From: Apostichopus japonicus
Taxonomy: Eukaryota > Echinodermata > Holothuroidea > Aspidochirotida > Stichopodidae
Length of the DNA stretch: 64,000 nt
Direction: 5' to 3'
Assembly: GCF_037975245.1 (NCBI RefSeq)
Contig: NC_092579.1
Span: 28,466,166-28,530,165 of the forward strand
Below are positions 14,578 to 27,936 of the stretch, in pieces. Numbering within the stretch: the first letter of the stretch is position 1; every line of letters begins with the position of its first letter. The translations under genes were made by a program, and so were the position numbers. Below the pieces are notes generated by a model. It saw nothing but the letters and a program-made list of their open reading frames with translations. It was not told the origin of the DNA and did no database searches.

Positions 14578-14615
<38 letters not shown>
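14446..14615. repeat. (TA)n microsatellite with higher-order repeat
   Basis: A pure TA tract flanks an internal tandem unit of about 45 bp containing AATATGTTATATATATGTTA and then TAATCTATATA, present about two and a half times. The arrangement suggests duplication of an interrupted segment within the microsatellite. Confidence 0.9.
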
Positions 14616-14618
<3 letters not shown>

Positions 14619-15316
14619 AGATCAACTGATCATTTTAATCTTGTCGTTAGCCTCATGTTTTCAAATCATTCCATTTTGACTAAATACTTGAGACAAGCCG
14701 TCAAGCAGACCAGTGAAAATGACGCTATTTTTCATGATTTTCGCCATTCGCTATCTTCATCTTCTCCGAAAACGTTCTTCCCTGGACACGTGTTGGAAGT
14801 AGCCGAATGATTTATTTATTTTCACGGATAACTAGTGAGAGCTACCTCGGCATCGATCACGTCATTAAAATTAATGAAGAGATGCCTGGATTGTCATTAC
14901 CATGATGAGGTTGATTCCTTCAGAAAGTTGCATCTAAGGGTAGTCGTCTGGAATATGTATATGGCTTTAACCGAAAAACCACAAACAAAAAAGCACAAGC
15001 ATTTTATGTTGTCTTGTCTACTTGTTTTGCCACACACGCTTATCTCTTCCTCGAGGTTTGGCAGAACCATACAGTAACTTTACCATTTTCTCATAAAGCG
15101 TGTGAAAACATTATGTAAAGTAAGATTTTAGTAAGTAAGAAGTCTATACGGCCATGTAAACCTCCTCTAGGGAAAAGTTTCATTTGTGCTCTGACAACGT
15201 CTTTCATCAATCTATTTCAAGAGGTTGATATTAACGGCGGCGGTGATGAAACTTTATCGCAACATTCATGATTATAGGCAAACTACTCAAACTTGGTCAT
15301 AAATGAATAACCCTAT
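14616..15316. other. Non-coding stretch
   Basis: No supported gene. An 80-codon frame at 14835-15077 has no recognisable motif and no convincing splice context. Confidence 0.45.
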
Positions 15317-15376
15317 TATATATATAATATATAATATATCAAATATAATATATAAAATATAAAATATATTATATTT

Positions 15377-15437
<61 letters not shown>
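15317..15437. repeat. AT-only repeat, (TA)n with ATAATA/AAATAT variants
   Basis: About 45 bp of irregular ATATAATATA words followed by a pure TA tract. Simple sequence. Confidence 0.9.
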
Positions 15438-15442
<5 letters not shown>

Positions 15443-18400
15443 TTGCAAAGCAGTTCTATATAGGTAATAAATACCCATTCAGACCTCCTGTTTATTTTGT
15501 TTGTGTCATGTTTACGATTACTTTTACTTGGCTATTATAAACATTACGACTTATTTAAAGATTCCCACTGTATCCACAAGAAAGGAATCTCAAGATGTTC
15601 TAAGTAGCAATTTGACGCTTTCTACGTTAGATGACTGCTTATCGTACTTCCAACAACATATTGGAGTCGGTGTTATTTGATATGGCTTATTTGGATACCC
15701 TTGTTCCGCGTATCTGCGAAGGATCGCCTAGGGGCCGGTACTATGACCTCAACCTATTTCGCCTTTCCTTCCTTCTTCACATATATATTTTGTCCTCTTC
15801 AATTTTAGTCTTATCTTCCGCAAAACATCATCAAAAAAAGTGATAAAAAAGCTTTTGATAAAAGAAAAAAGAAAAACAACAAAACAGCAGCAGACCGTAC
15901 ATTAACCTGCGGGCTGGCATATTACCAAGTTTGTCATTGTGTACACGCGTCATACAGGGGGAGGTTGGACAGCCGGAAGATGTCTTTTGGCGAAATCTCT
16001 TGAGTTTTTTTCGTCCCTCCGTCGATGTGGCTTCCAAAAGAATTGGCGTTCAAGGCCTCATTTTGTATACAGGAATAGAAAAAATGATATATCCCGGAAA
16101 CAGCAGGACGATAAATTCTAAAGGAGATTGCGCGAAATGTTAAGAGTTGTGGTAACATTATATAACTGAACCTATACTTAACTAAGTGAACGTATTTGAT
16201 GTTAATTCCCTACGGGGAAACAGTAAAGAGATTAAAGATTAAAGAGAGAAGGGGGGAAAAAACACGAAAGAAAAACAAAAAAAAAACTTTAGCGCACAAA
16301 GAGCAAACATTATGGCTCCATGCCAATTATAGTCGGTACCCCTTTCCCAACCTCAGCCCCAGCTCGTAGATTAGACCCATGTCCCTGTCATCAAGGCGAC
16401 GCTATACCCCGAGTGGTGTTGTATCTCATTTGAGGTATTTGTGTCGTTAGTTGATTTGCCATGTAGGCTTTTTGCTAATTGAAACACTTCGCGATTAGGA
16501 GGAGGGTGGTTGTCGGATTTTAAGAGAAAACTTTTCTAAAGGGATGTGATTGGGAGAAGAAAAGTACCAGCCGATGCCAAACTATAAATCAGATGCAAGT
16601 TTGCTTTTTGTTTTAAAACCAGAAGAGCAAGTATAATCAAACATTGCTGTTATGATGTCTTACACTTACACTTTCCTTTTTTCCTTTGTTTTTGGTCTTT
16701 CTTAAAATGATAAGATACCTTAACTTCTTGAATAAACCAAAGCCAATTTTCATCAACTCGAATTTAGCCTTCTATGCGTGGTACTATTTTTAGTATCCTT
16801 GGTAGACGAACATCAGCTATTTTGAAAAATCTGAAGTTTTTGACTCAAATAAAGTTTTCTAAGAATGATAAATTTTAAGCAATATGAAAGCTCTTCTTTT
16901 TATGGGGGGGGGGGGGGCGGTTTGTTGACACAATCCAAATTTGCGAAGAGTGTTCTGTACATCCAAAGTGATGAATGCTAAAGCATCGCTGCCAAAAGAC
17001 ATGCAATTTTTGCTTAGCTTTCGAAATCTCATCAAACATCCTGAAAATATACAGAAAGCGTTCACCAAAAGCCTCTTGAGAAAAAAAATGATATTTGTGT
17101 TTAGAATCATCACTTGTAGACGTGATGTCTTTCTCTGTATTAAAACTGCTTTATTAATATTTGGATCAAAATATTGTTCATTAATGTGATTGCTGTTGTC
17201 AAGGGTTCGCTGTCGAAACAAATGCCATCACTTATTGGCCAACAAAGTGTTTGGAACTTACACATTATTAATATAGGCTACACGCCAATTGAATACACGT
17301 GTTTTTATGTCTCCCTATGCACCACTGAGGGGTATTACTCTTTATATTTGTCATTCTAATTATTGTTGTTAAGGTAACGTTGTTTTTTTTAGACAGTTCT
17401 GTAAATATTGACCAACAAAGCCATTTTTTTTTCTCCTTTGTGGTCTCGATGATAATCGTAACCAATGTAGTCCAAAGGGTTTAATGAGCACAGGGACCAC
17501 ATTTAGGGGGTATACGCGGAAATATATCGGGAAGGGGAGATGGTTTCATCCCTTAGTTTCACACAGAAGATGATATACCAAAACTAAATTAATATGCAAA
17601 TTTGAGCATATCATTTGTGTTTTCCTGCCAAGAAAAGCTTGATATGAAGTATACTTTGTGAGAAAAGCAGAGATAGAGCCTTGGCATCTGTCCGAGGCGG
17701 TGGAAGAGGGTTTCACCGGAGGGGGTGGGATGGGAGGGGATTTCAAAGTTACCGCCAAACGCCCTGACGAAATTCCAGTATTTTAAAGTTTTTGGACAAA
17801 ACGGCATTGTTTAATTCCTTGCTTTTGTTTTTTATTTTGCAACAAAACTGCCATTTCTAGTTACAGTTTCTAAATTTCTCAACAAAGAGATCATTCTAAT
17901 GTTTTGGGGAAATATCCAAAGGACACTTTTTCGTGACAAAACGAGAAAGAAAGACGTTTCATTGGGTCACGTTTTTTCTTAACTCATATATGGAGGGGAC
18001 GAGTCCCACCCCCCCCCCCCAAACACACCAACCAACCCATACCCAACCACCCCGTCCGAAAACCTGCTAGTTGTTTCCTGAATTATTTTACAAAATTAAA
18101 TTGACTAGCAAGGCAACCGGGTGGATATTTCTAGCTGCCAATTGAAACACACCTTATAACATTGAATGGCAAGTTTAATAACGCCAGCTGCCATGTGAAT
18201 TTGTTGTATGATCATAGAAAAACAGTTAAGTATATTCTCTCAAGAACTCAGTGCTAGCCAAAGTTATTTGCTTATAGGTTAGAACGGGAGATGTACGTGA
18301 TTCGCATCATTAGAAAGTAATGCTTAATTAAGCATCGCGAGATTGGGCAGTAGTTCTGTCGGGTGTCACAATACTCGACAAAGGTACTTTAAGAATTTGC
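15438..18400. other. Non-coding stretch, overlapping frames without family signature
   Basis: No supported gene. Between 15631 and 16158 overlapping frames on both strands are open (60-74 codons). None has a recognisable motif or paired splice sites. A 120-codon minus frame at 16859-17221 crosses a G/C-run (16903-16918) and is also unsupported. A C-run lies near 18008-18020. Confidence 0.45.
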
Positions 18401-19215
18401 AAATGGTGCTTTCAGACATGGTCACTGGAGCTTCAGTATTTGACAAGGATGGTGTCAAAACTTGTAAGAGGCATTTTCGTCACTTGCCAAGGCTGATTAC
18501 AGCACTCATCATAGGCGCTTTAAAAAATTTGCAAATGGTGCTTTAGTTATTGGTACGTTAATACTTTGTAAGTGGTGCTTTTCAGTAATGGTCACTTGGT
18601 TAGCGGTGCTGCAATCCTTAGAGGGTCCATCGTTATTGGTATGTTATGTTGGCTTCATACTTGTCAAGGGTATTTTAATAATTAGTAAATACTATTTCAC
18701 GTAAAGGTCAAATATGCCTCTTTATAAGGAGACTCGGTCATTCTTAAGGGTGGTTATGTTTTTGTCAAGGGTGGTTTCAGAACTGGTGTAGGATATCTTT
18801 AAGGATATCTCCAAGGTGCTGTTAGTAAGTTTATACGCTGCTTCGGTACTTGTGATGGTGCAATGGTGCAGTTTATAAGGGGCTTCGGTACTTGTCATGG
18901 TGCAATGATGCAGTTTATATGGTGATTCGGTACTTGTGATGGTGCAATGATGCGGGCTTATATGATGCTTTGGTACTTGTCATGTCGCAATGGTGCTTCG
19001 GTACTTGTCATGGTGCAAAGATGCATTGGTGATTTCAGTACTCCTTAAAGTGTGCTTGACGATTTGTAACTGGTACTTTCAGGAACGTTTACTAGTGCTT
19101 CAATGCTGGTCAGGGGGGGGGGGGGGGGATTCAGTACTTCTTCAGAGTGTTTTAAGTACTTTCAAATGGTGCTTTTGTACCTGTCAAGGGTGTCTTCAGC
19201 ATTGGTGATGAGTAA
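18401..19215. repeat. Degenerate minisatellite, 42-43-bp core
   Basis: The core at 18841-19020 has CTTCGGTACTTGT-like words at 18841, 18883, 18925, 18968 and 18996 (spacings 42, 42, 43, 28). Each is followed by GATGGTGCAATG and GCAGTTTATA-type words. Flanking sequence back to about 18400 and on to 19215 shares looser words (GGTGCTTTCAG, ACTTGTCAAGGGTG), consistent with an older, more decayed part of the array. A 17-G run interrupts it at about 19113-19129. Short open frames here are repeat-derived. Confidence 0.8.
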
Positions 19216-22200
19216 TATCAGCCAGCCTGGACATGAAAGCCAAGCAACCGACTACCAACCGCAATTCCCTTACACTGGAGTTAGAGAGGTCTGGCCTGGT
19301 ACTTTGAACATACGAGGCAAGAGTACTTTATGCACTTACTGCTAGTATATTACTTAAATATTTGTCAACGATCACCATTTAGGTGAAGGTCAATTTCACA
19401 CTTTCTGGGACATATCCGACAGTCCTGTACAAGACTTCATCAAATTCGATCAATCATATTTTATTAACGTTAGCTTAATTTAAAATTCATAGCAATATAT
19501 TTTTAGGTTTTTAATATTAGTTACGGTCAGTTTGCATGTTTTATTGGACAACGTTTGGACAAATATCGTGTTGAATCATATGTTTAAGAATAGTAAAAAT
19601 AAAGTGAGAAAAAAAGACGAATAGTTTGAAATTTGTTGAACAGTTTTTCACACATTTTGGTAGATATTTGCAGAACTTAATATATGTTTTATATCTCGAA
19701 CTTGTAATCATATATGAAATTAATTCAACGAACCAATAATATTTAAATATATTGACAAAGTGTAAAAAATAGTGCAAATATTAAAAACACGTCTATGCAT
19801 ATACCGCACCGTACCATACCGTAACAGCATAAAATATCATGCAATCACACGATTGAATCATTTTCAAAGTTGTATAATCATTTTTAAGTTGAGAGAAAAC
19901 AAATGCAAATAAAAAAACAAAACAAGTGTGACATCACAGATTATTGCGTAATGCACTAATCCCAATATTATTATATTATTATATTATTATATTTTATATC
20001 TCAAAAAAAAATGGACTTAAGCTATTAAACTGCATGAACTTAAATGTGCTTCGTTTCACAAGCTACTAAGTATCATATATGAAATGTAATCCCTTGAACA
20101 ATAATGACGAAACGCACTTACCTCTAATTCACAAATGTCAAAGATGTAAATTACCCGTTCACTGTCATCCAACTATACCCTTGATTATTTACTTAGAGAT
20201 TATCGAGTTATGAGAGCATTCACGTAAGTGTTGCTCTTTTCCAACTAAAATACATGAGACCTCCCAATGAACTGTGAAAGTCTAAGCAAGCTATCATGCC
20301 GTTACTCGTATATAACTAACACTCTAATAAATCAAGCTCGTTGCAATTTAAATCTGTATTGTTAAAGGAAAAGTAAACTAAAGGAATTAGCTGTAAATGT
20401 TGTTGTAAAGATTATAAGAGCGTGAAAAGATATTTTCTTTCTTGGTTTGGAGGGATATATCATGGTTTCTAAAGAGCAGGGGCTAAATAGGGTTCAACCA
20501 ACAGGTGAGCGAATTGGGGGCGAGCCGGGGGGGGGGGTGGTTGGGTGTGGCAGTAGGGAGAGCATAAACCTCGATGGGCAGTTGGACATTTCTAAACTTT
20601 GATCCTATGTCCATCCCGCAATAATTACTGCAGAATTTTAACAAAACAAGGGCACTTTTCATTACTATTGGTTTTTAAGCTTTCAACAAAAAAGCATTTT
20701 TTAAAGACTTTTTTTGTATTGCTTTAACAAAAACTTATTTTATTACCAAAGTTCACTTCTAATGTATGAAATATCACAGATTGGGGTTTTCAAAACTTGT
20801 ATGTGTGTGGGGGTAGGGTGTGAGGGGTGTTTGTGACTCCCTTTTCCCCTACCCTTCCAGACGGCTACTCCACACCTGTTTAAGAATCGTTTCAAGAGAT
20901 TGCCATATTGTTCAACTTTGTGCAAATAGCACAGTTTATTAATAGAAACAATGTCGGTTTATATGTAATGTTTCAAAATTAACTACACCACCTCTGTCAT
21001 AGAAAGTGCGAAAATTAATGCCAAAACAAACAAAAAACATAATAAAATAGGGCGAAAAAGAGAACCATTTCCAAACATCAGACACTAGTAGCTCTGCGAC
21101 GACATTTTCAGGCAAAAGTGATATCTCCTTAAGGGGTGGATTTCTCTTTCCGTGTTTGAGAAATTCGTTTCAAGTTGTAAGACGCATGCGTCTCTTTTAC
21201 CTAGGTTAAAAAGATGGTATACATCGCAGGACTAGATTAATTACTCTCTGGAGTCCTTAAATAGCATATTCTTGCTCCCCCCCCCCCCCCGCCACACCTT
21301 TATTAAGTTTTGAAGGCACAACACGAAAATAGAGCTTTAATAAGTCTTACATATAAGTGTCAACGGAGGTCCCTTGGCAATTGAGCTCCTAACGTTTGGG
21401 TATGGGGGCGCTATAGGCATTTGACTATGGGGACCCCGCGCATGTTTCCGCCTATACTTCTCCTTTAAGGTAAGTATCATATCGTCAAGCCCATTATATG
21501 GCATTCAATAGAGGCCCCGCTCCCTTGCGGAGGGGTGGGGGTGTGGTGGGCAGGACATTGAGGGATCATATAGGCCCTTGGATCATTTGCCTAGGAAAAT
21601 TTACTCGGTTGTTCGCCCTTGACTTTTCCTTTAAGGTGACATTATATCCTATCTTCAAAAGTCATCTGAAATGACATTTACACTGCTCATGTCAACGTTA
21701 TATTGTATATTTTGCGCAGTTAACCTTTTCTGATGCCAAGGAATCTGGCGTTTAACGACTCTGTATTGAAAACAAGACGTAAAGAATGTTTCTTGTTTTG
21801 TTTTTAATATTCACTTCGTGTCAAGAACTGATACCGGACAGGGACGAAAAAGTGTGAAAATCACAACTCTTACCCAGAACTATGTTTCATGATCCTTAAA
21901 ATACCCCTTTTCACCCCTTCTGTCTTTCTTCACTAAACCTGTGGGGTATTACTCAAAATAAGATGTTAACCATCAAACTAAATTTACCAGTTCCCTATCC
22001 GTTTTGCCATCAAATTTTAATCAATTATTGAAGTCCTATTCCATATCCACTGCACTTACGCCGCCTGGACACTTGGCTATTGTAAACTATTCTTTTGCAC
22101 AATGCTATTTTGGTACATGTCTGTATGTAAGTTTATGAATATTTATGAGTTTATTTGCATAGTCACTCGACTATCCACCTCCCTGCATATGTTCTTTTTT

Positions 22201-25200
22201 GTTTTGTGTTGTGAAGGATATATGCGATGGAAATAATAATAATAATACATAAATTTCGCAGAGAAATGTATGGATTTCCTTTCGGATATTTGCCTTTATA
22301 ATTAAGCATAACTGATGGTAGGCTTTATTGTTTTAATAGGGTTTAGTAATTTTTAATAGGATTAGTATTTTTAGTATGTTTATTTTTCATTTATGCAATT
22401 GTTATATAGTAAGAGTGTCACACAAATCATCAAGTTGATAGGCTATTCATACCTTTACGTTTGCCTTCAATTATTATGAGCCTTATATACAATCCTTATT
22501 TCCATTCGAAGACTAACTAATTATATCTCCTCTGAAAATGCTCCCCCGTGTCCTAAGACTAAAAATCAAATCATAAATTCTTCGTTTCTTTCCTTCTTGT
22601 TATCTGTTCTTATCATTATTTTTAGAAAATAAAAAACAGAAATGACATTTCAAGCTAATGAATTGCAATTGTTAACATAATTTGGTTTCAAATATTTATA
22701 TGAGATTTGCCAAAATAAATCTTTTATCCGAATTGTGTTAGCGAGGTGAAATAAATACCGTGCCCTTAGAGACCCTTATTAATTTTCCACGGTTAAGTCG
22801 CTCTCATTGTTTTTTTGGTGTTTTTTTTTTAAACTTAAATTACCACTTTTCTGTTCAATGTAGCTTTGTAAACATTTTATGCAGAGGCACAACATGTTCT
22901 TTATCTTTTATATTGGCATATTAAAAGCGACGTAACATTCAAAAATGACAATTGACTAATTGAGTCTCTTACATAACCACGTGATTAATACGATAACAAA
23001 ATTCAGACGAAAGCTTCCCTATTTTAAAATCTTTAGCGTAAACGATGATGAAGCAGTTTCTGTGCAGTATTTTTTGTTCTTCGCGGATACAAAAGGAAAA
23101 GAAAAAAGAGATTCTTCCTGGCCAAATGATTGCTTTGTTAATGGCTTCTCCCAATGGCTTCTTTTTTATTTTATTTTATTTTATTTTATTTTTATCTGAT
23201 ATCGAATTTCCTCGTGTCTTCGTCGCATTTGTATCGAATTAGGTTCCGTCTCGTGTCAACACACATGTTGTTCCAGTTAACTGCAATAGTGTTCCGACGT
23301 GACAATCCGATGGGGATCGGGTTAGTAGGGGGGGGCTTGTTGTGGTAAGGGGGGGGCGGTTCAAATAGAGGGCGGGAGAACAGAATTACATTCGTTCATG
23401 TGTCTGGTGTTATTTTGCTCCAGAGAGAAACCATAACTAAAATCTGCTTACTTAATCTGTTATGCCAATCACCCTAAGTGTGTTACTATGCGGACGTATA
23501 AGCAAACACATGCTCATTCAAGATGTGTTATCGAGCTGAGTTGAATGTTTAGAGGCTACTAGCATCCATATATCAAGTATAAATCGTAGGCAAAAAATTT
23601 GCAATGTTTTTCCTTTCTACTTTGAAATGACTTCAAAAGTTAAACAACTGTTTCATTTTTGAAATTTTGTATAATGCAGTACGCAATATATGACCCAAGA
23701 TATTTCTAGCTCCTGAAAAAAATATCTTTCCACTTTTTCAAATTTATATTTTGTTCTAACTTTGCTTTCATAGGATACACTTACCTGTTATCTCTCTGAT
23801 GTAACAACCTTTAGACGCAAACGAAAGGCAAACCGTAAGTGGTAAGTTCAAACAGCCTCTTTTTTTCGATCATTTTTTAACTGTTGGTGTATTTTGCTCT
23901 TCTTGAAGTCATGCAGTCGGAATTATAATAAATTCCTTTCCACAGAAATGCTAGAAATGAAATCATCATAATATGGTCCAAAGGGCCCGGATGTCATTCA
24001 TAATATCTTAGAGATTGCGCTTCTTTTTGTTGTGCGCGCTCATATTTTGTCAACCTCTTCTCAGTTTCGATTATTCACGTCTTATCATCCCGTTTATGTA
24101 TTATTCCATTGCTTATAGTTATACTTATCATTTATGACGTTAGTAACTAATATGTTATTAAATTGTGGAATAGTTGGAACGTTCTGCCTAGCTGGCATGC
24201 ATTTGCACTTTTCAGTTTTGGAAGGATTCAGTTATTAATTCCAATCTGTTTTGGAAGAATAGATTATCCTTGTGAATAAATAGCAATGATTAGTACATGT
24301 TAAGCTGGAGTGAGTGAAATCTTACTTTAAAAAAGTCACCTTTTCTCTGAGGGGGGGGGGGGAGGAGGGAGGATACCTACGGCCCTATATGGTAGCTGGG
24401 GATCAAGGACCCGATTGCCACACGCCCACACACCTTCTTTATAAACTCCTGGATCCGTCCCTGCATGCTTAACCATGTCTGTAGTTTGATAGTTTTTTTT
24501 AACTGATTCTAAGATATTTCATCTTCCACGTTTATGCTACTCACTAGGGTTGAGTGCTCGCATACTGAACATTAGCAAGATTTATATGTTCTATCTTCTA
24601 CACTTCGTCATCGCATTACAATTCATAACTTCATAACTTCCAGAAGCTTTCGAACGATATTAATTAAAGCATACCTAAAATATTTTCATAAACTTGTTTG
24701 ATAAGCAATATTTCTTTCAAATCACGCCTCTGAGCACCGGATGACAGATCAATTTATAATCCATACTTTCATTTGAGAGTATAAATCATTTATTGTTTTG
24801 TACAGGTAGACTTTCTTGTATAGGCTTGCAATTTTATTTATGCCCAGCGTGGTGTTTACTTTCATCTGTTGTATGTAATACTCACACATCTAATTTTATT
24901 TGTGTAAAAAAAAAAAAAAAAAAAAAAAACTGTCCAAGCCACATCCTTATTTAGCAGGTGAAATAGTATTCGAGCTAACCAAATATTATTTTCGTTAAAG
25001 GGGGCACGCGTTAAACCCACAAATCGTTGCATTCACTAATGAATGTCGATAAATTGTTCTGGTTAGCTTATTTCTTTGCGCACGTCCCTACAATTGCTTT
25101 CTTGGAAATAAAACAATAGCAACCTATGACGTATCAACCGACACTATGGCAACCAAAGTAACGGTTATGCATGTGACTAATTGTCTTTGGAAGTCACATG

Positions 25201-25555
25201 GACCCGCTCGATTAATTTATGAACATTGTCAACGTTACATAATATATCAACTGAGGAAAGGTCGGTACGGGAAATGTTTGTTTCGATGAAATGCAATGCT
25301 TACTATAGTGTTAAACTAATCATGTAGCCAAGATTCCCTTTTCAGTGAACTTGTGGGTTTGATCACTTCTCTTTAGATAGTATCACATGGCACACACAAC
25401 CACACACATATCATATTGCTTGAGGTGAAATGAAAAGTATATACAGAAGTGAAATTAACATAGAAGTTTAAGGAACGACAATAACACAGATGAATATGAG
25501 AGCATCAAGCAATACGGAGATAATACAATACAATACAATAGAATGTGGTGGTCTA
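19216..25555. other. Long non-coding stretch with scattered simple repeats
   Basis: No supported gene over about 6 kb. Contents: G-run at 20527-20537, C-run at 21277-21290, (TTTTA)n at 23165-23193, G-runs at 23326-23358 and 24353-24362, and an A24 tract at 24906-24929. Several very short segments have both an acceptor-like and a GTAAGT-like sequence (20197-20223, 27 nt; 23815-23841), but they are too short to call. ACTTTTCCTTTAA-type words recur at 20362 (inverted), 21456 and 21622. Confidence 0.5.
24906..24929 (+). repeat. A24 homopolymer
   Basis: An uninterrupted run of 24 A. It could be a retroposon tail, but I see neither an AATAAA signal just upstream nor a clear direct repeat flanking it. 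Confidence 0.8.
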
Positions 25556-25623
25556 TTGTTATTATATATATAAATATATATATATTTATATATTTAAATA
25601 TATATATTTATATATATATATAC

Positions 25624-25670
<47 letters not shown>

Positions 25671-25675
25671 TATAC

Positions 25676-25749
<74 letters not shown>

Positions 25750-25752
25750 TAG
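25556..25752. repeat. Interrupted (TA)n microsatellite
   Basis: TA repeats broken by TAAATA, TATTTA and TACATA words at irregular spacing. The poly-Ile/Tyr frame is an artefact. Confidence 0.93.
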
Positions 25753-27936
25753 ATACGTGGGATGAAATAACATACTCTTATATTGTCTACCAAGTTTTAT
25801 ATCCTTTGAAACAGATACGAATATGCCATCTCATCGGGGAGTTATATGCATAGCGATTCAAGGAAAAGTCCATATTTATAATGAGATAAATGAATTGCAA
25901 AACACGCTCGATATTTATAATATGAACATGATACCGGTACCTTGCAGGCGAAAACTTCGTACTCAAATAGCCAAGGTCCGTTAGATAAGAGTTAAGTATA
26001 AAGCATGGAATGTAAGCAATTCCAATTTTACATCAATTAACACAGTTTCCTTGACTATCTATGCATTATTTGTAAGAAAATCTTTGAAGAAGCCACAAAG
26101 AAGTGATAACTTTAAACGATATATAAATTTGAAGGCTAGATATTCCCAGGATGCTTAGATTGGTATTAATTTATAGATATAAATTCATAATTTTTCATTT
26201 CTTTTTCATATATGCACAACCTAAAAAATTAATATATTCACTACAGAAATATGTTTGTTTATAATTTAAGAAACCGAACACTAAACTTTTAATAGCTTTA
26301 TATAATTTTTTTTATATATTAATATGAGGATTTTTGCTTCGATGTTCGGCGCGAAACGTGAGCGTCATATGTCAAGGAAAGTTTGAAACTCGAAAATATT
26401 ATGAAAATGCTTTATGAACCCTTCATGAACAGTATCTTTATTTAAGTTCCATTAGTTTCATCAAATTATGCTTTAACGTTTCACTTATTGTGGATGAAGA
26501 AATATCCGAAAAGCAGCCTTACTAAATAATGTTAAATTGTTTATTATTTTTTGGCAAACTATCTTTTAAATTGAAAAGGAAAAATAAGGTTATACGCAAA
26601 TAATTTCCACAAGATCAAAATATCAGATTGTTTAACTAGTTTTACATAATCGAAGTAAAATTCCTTTCTTAATTACATACACCAATGATCTCGGGCGGAA
26701 ATTGAGTTAATTTATTTTTAATTGGGCCTTTAGCTTTAACAGTCAAATCAACTTTTAAACCAAGTGAAAATTTACTATTTTAAAAATGTAGCTGTTAACA
26801 TACTCATTTACATGAAATAACATGAGAAAACTATGAATATAAGAAGAAGAAAAAAACTTTCATAATTATTATTTTACCTGCATGATGTAAAAAACAACTA
26901 ATAACCAATGCAAGTGTGTTTGCGTGTAAAAGTAACTCGACAAAAACAAAACAAAATTACACAAAGGAAATTATGAAAGGGTGTTTTTGCAAAACATTTC
27001 CCAAGACGAACCCGTGCACAGACCTCCTACTGTGATCAACTTCCTCGAGTAATGAACAAGAATTCGTCGTGGACAAAACATATATTCACCGTCAACCAAC
27101 CATTATCTATAGAGTTAAAAATACATCATGGGATTTTAAACTATAGCAATGTGAAATATTGTTGTTTAATTTAATTGTAAGCGTTTGTCCCACAGAAATA
27201 TTCCACTTCACAACTGGTTTCGACATTTTGGGACTCATCGGGTGAAGGGTAGGAATCAGTCCGTATATAAATCAGATTAAGGGGAGATAAGCAGGGGTGG
27301 GGGAGGATTTTTGAACGGTTTGGGTAAGCATCTGTAATGAATCAACATGGCATGTCATCGCGAGCGTTGAACGTGCTCAAATAAAATGAATGAATGAGGA
27401 GGAATTCATGTCACTGTTTGCGAATTGATCGCTAGTAATCTTGAAGCTTGATTTGATCACGGTCATTGTCATGTTTCCCATATGTCCCTTTCTCATAGAA
27501 AAAGTAGGAAGGCGAATTTGTACGTAAGGTAATCAGAAAGAGTTTTAGAAAGACACCAAAAATTATTTTCGACGTTGTTAATAATGAATGATGTCTTATT
27601 AATTAAGAGACACCGTTGATACGTTGCTCGGTTGGGTTTACTGCAATAAGAATGGCAATAAGAGTGGCCAATGGAGACCAAAATCCGAACTAATTGGACC
27701 TAATGTTATAGTCGTGCATTGACTTTGAACAGAGGGGCCTACCGTGAAAACGTACGGGAAGTTCATCCTTTAATATCTCAGCGAGACGATTTCACTAGAT
27801 ACAGAAATACGACTCAGATTTTAGATGTGGTCATTATAACAATCATATCAAAGATATGTATGAAAAGCAGATTAAAGACACGATGGAAACTCAAATTTGG
27901 CCCCCAAAACGATGTCACTACGGATGCCGTTTAGTG
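25753..27936. other. AT-rich non-coding sequence
   Basis: No supported gene. Very AT-rich between 26150 and 27000. The short frame at 27719-27934 has no recognisable motif and runs up to the insertion described next. Confidence 0.5.

Noticed and set aside
20197-20223. 27-nt microexon between ATTTACTTAG and GTAAGT
   Set aside because: With dozens of GTAAGT-like sites expected by chance on two strands of 64 kb, segments this short are not evidence of an exon. Same for 23815-23841, 31381-31405 and 59094-59141 on the minus strand.
24906-24929. Processed pseudogene or SINE tail at the A24 run
   Set aside because: No polyadenylation signal just upstream, no gene-like sequence before it, no flanking direct repeat seen.
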